64,000 bases of DNA from Calliopum simillimum (Eukaryota; Arthropoda; Insecta; Diptera; Lauxaniidae), in the NCBI GenBank assembly GCA_951812925.1, contig OX638369.1, forward strand, positions 14,165,329 to 14,229,328, given 5' to 3'; not shown here. Below are more notes on the stretch, generated by a model. The model saw nothing but the letters and a program-made list of their open reading frames with translations, was not told the DNA's origin and did no database searches. Within the stretch, counting starts at the first letter, position 1.

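Overview
The whole window lies inside one very large gene on the minus strand. Coding continues off both ends, with the 5' side beyond base 64000 and the 3' side below base 1. I identify it as the fly extracellular-matrix gene dumpy (dpy). It encodes long runs of EGF-like domains alternating with the short DPY module (pattern EC-x4-DC/EC-x6-AC-x4-KC-x-DPC), preceded by threonine-rich mucin-like tandem repeats. In Drosophila this giant, apically secreted, ZP-anchored protein attaches epidermis, trachea and tendon cells to cuticle. The ZP domain, the membrane anchor and the signal peptide are not in this window.

The organism is an insect, most likely a higher fly. The evidence is the Dumpy-type EGF/DPY architecture, short introns (about 60-100 bp) with GTAAG/CAG splice sites, very AT-rich introns, and remnants of insect-type DNA transposons. 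I cannot name the species.

Layout in transcript order, from high to low coordinates. (1) 64000-56756: one huge exon of Thr-rich tandem repeats ending in a DPY and an EGF. (2) 54598-43886: small Cys-rich exons and a second Thr-rich exon, separated by large transposon-filled introns. (3) 41948-38367: DPY/EGF exons, including a block of five EGFs without DPY. (4) 38309-28982: fifteen single-module exons (EGF-DPY-EGF, about 105 residues each) that cycle through three module types, a-b-c. (5) 28817-20128: two giant intron-poor exons of 5 and 10 modules plus one single-module exon. (6) 19346-1: eight complete copies and one partial copy of a six-module higher-order repeat. Each copy has 1905-1923 coding nt and occupies about 2.2-2.5 kb, with a conserved exon pattern interrupted by copy-specific exon fusions.

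All 63 introns I could place are phase 1, and every complete exon is a multiple of 3, so each exon can be added or removed without changing frame. I count roughly 95 DPY modules and about twice as many EGFs. Exons carry no internal stop codons, so the gene looks intact.

The large introns hold the non-genic material. This includes a candidate non-autonomous Transib-type element (44739-45829, CACAGTG terminus, 5-bp target duplication), two long related fold-back palindromes (46152-48840 and 52214-53937), a nested pair of inverted-repeat elements (48916-49743), a decayed Tc1/mariner-superfamily transposase (about 30105-30600), small hairpins and degenerate minisatellites. I saw no RNA gene, CRISPR array, or gene on the plus strand.
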